Assembly: GCF_029054785.1 (NCBI RefSeq)
Contig: NZ_JAIDEN010000052.1
Location: 1 to 5,309 of the forward strand
Length of the DNA: 5,309 nucleotides
Origin: Duncaniella sp.
GTDB taxonomy: Bacteria > Bacteroidota > Bacteroidia > Bacteroidales > Muribaculaceae
Reading direction: 5' to 3'
Below, piece after piece: positions 5,289-5,309 of this stretch (the first letter of the stretch is position 1; each line of letters begins with the position of its first letter). Both the position numbers and the translations under genes were made by a program. Below the pieces are notes generated by a model. That model was not told the DNA's origin and did not search any database. It worked only from the letters and a program-made list of their open reading frames with translations.

Positions 5289-5309
5289 CAGTAAATAATC
5301 ACTACCTCT

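Overview
The window looks like chromosomal DNA from a Bacteroidales member. A Muribaculaceae-type gut bacterium is my best guess. The grounds are two promoter elements of the Bacteroidota form TAnnTTTG (109-116 and 5281-5288), A-rich start-codon contexts without clear Shine-Dalgarno sequences, fairly GC-rich coding sequence, and QueD, QueE and CCA-transferase proteins of the lengths and motifs I associate with that order. The family-level placement is inference and was not searched.

Layout, all genes on the + strand. Positions 1-307 are non-coding: a terminator-like hairpin (32-57), a well-formed promoter (85-116), and a leader of about 185 nt that can fold into a hairpin and a three-way junction before an A-rich start region. 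Next comes a two-META-domain lipoprotein (308-1195), whose stop codon overlaps the start of an M24-family (Xaa-Pro type) metallopeptidase (1192-2385). A 95-nt gap with two overlapping, competing inverted repeats follows. Then come three RNA-modification genes: CCA tRNA nucleotidyltransferase with an HD domain (2481-3920), queD (3988-4335) and queE (4372-4953). The last 356 nt (4954-5309) hold no gene. They contain short palindromes, a 24-bp exact direct repeat, a second degenerate repeat of about 50 bp, and a promoter for a gene beyond the window.

How the genes work together: QueD and QueE catalyse consecutive steps from 7,8-dihydroneopterin triphosphate towards 7-deazaguanine (preQ0/preQ1), the precursor of queuosine in tRNA. 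The CCA transferase completes tRNA 3' ends, so 2481-4953 is a compact tRNA-maturation block. The lipoprotein-peptidase pair is probably translationally coupled, but its shared role is unknown.

All five coding genes are recognisable families with intact catalytic motifs. I see no clear sign of a new defence or mobile system. The least explained material is non-coding: the folded leader at 123-307, the competing stems at 2381-2434, and the repeat cluster at 5027-5247.
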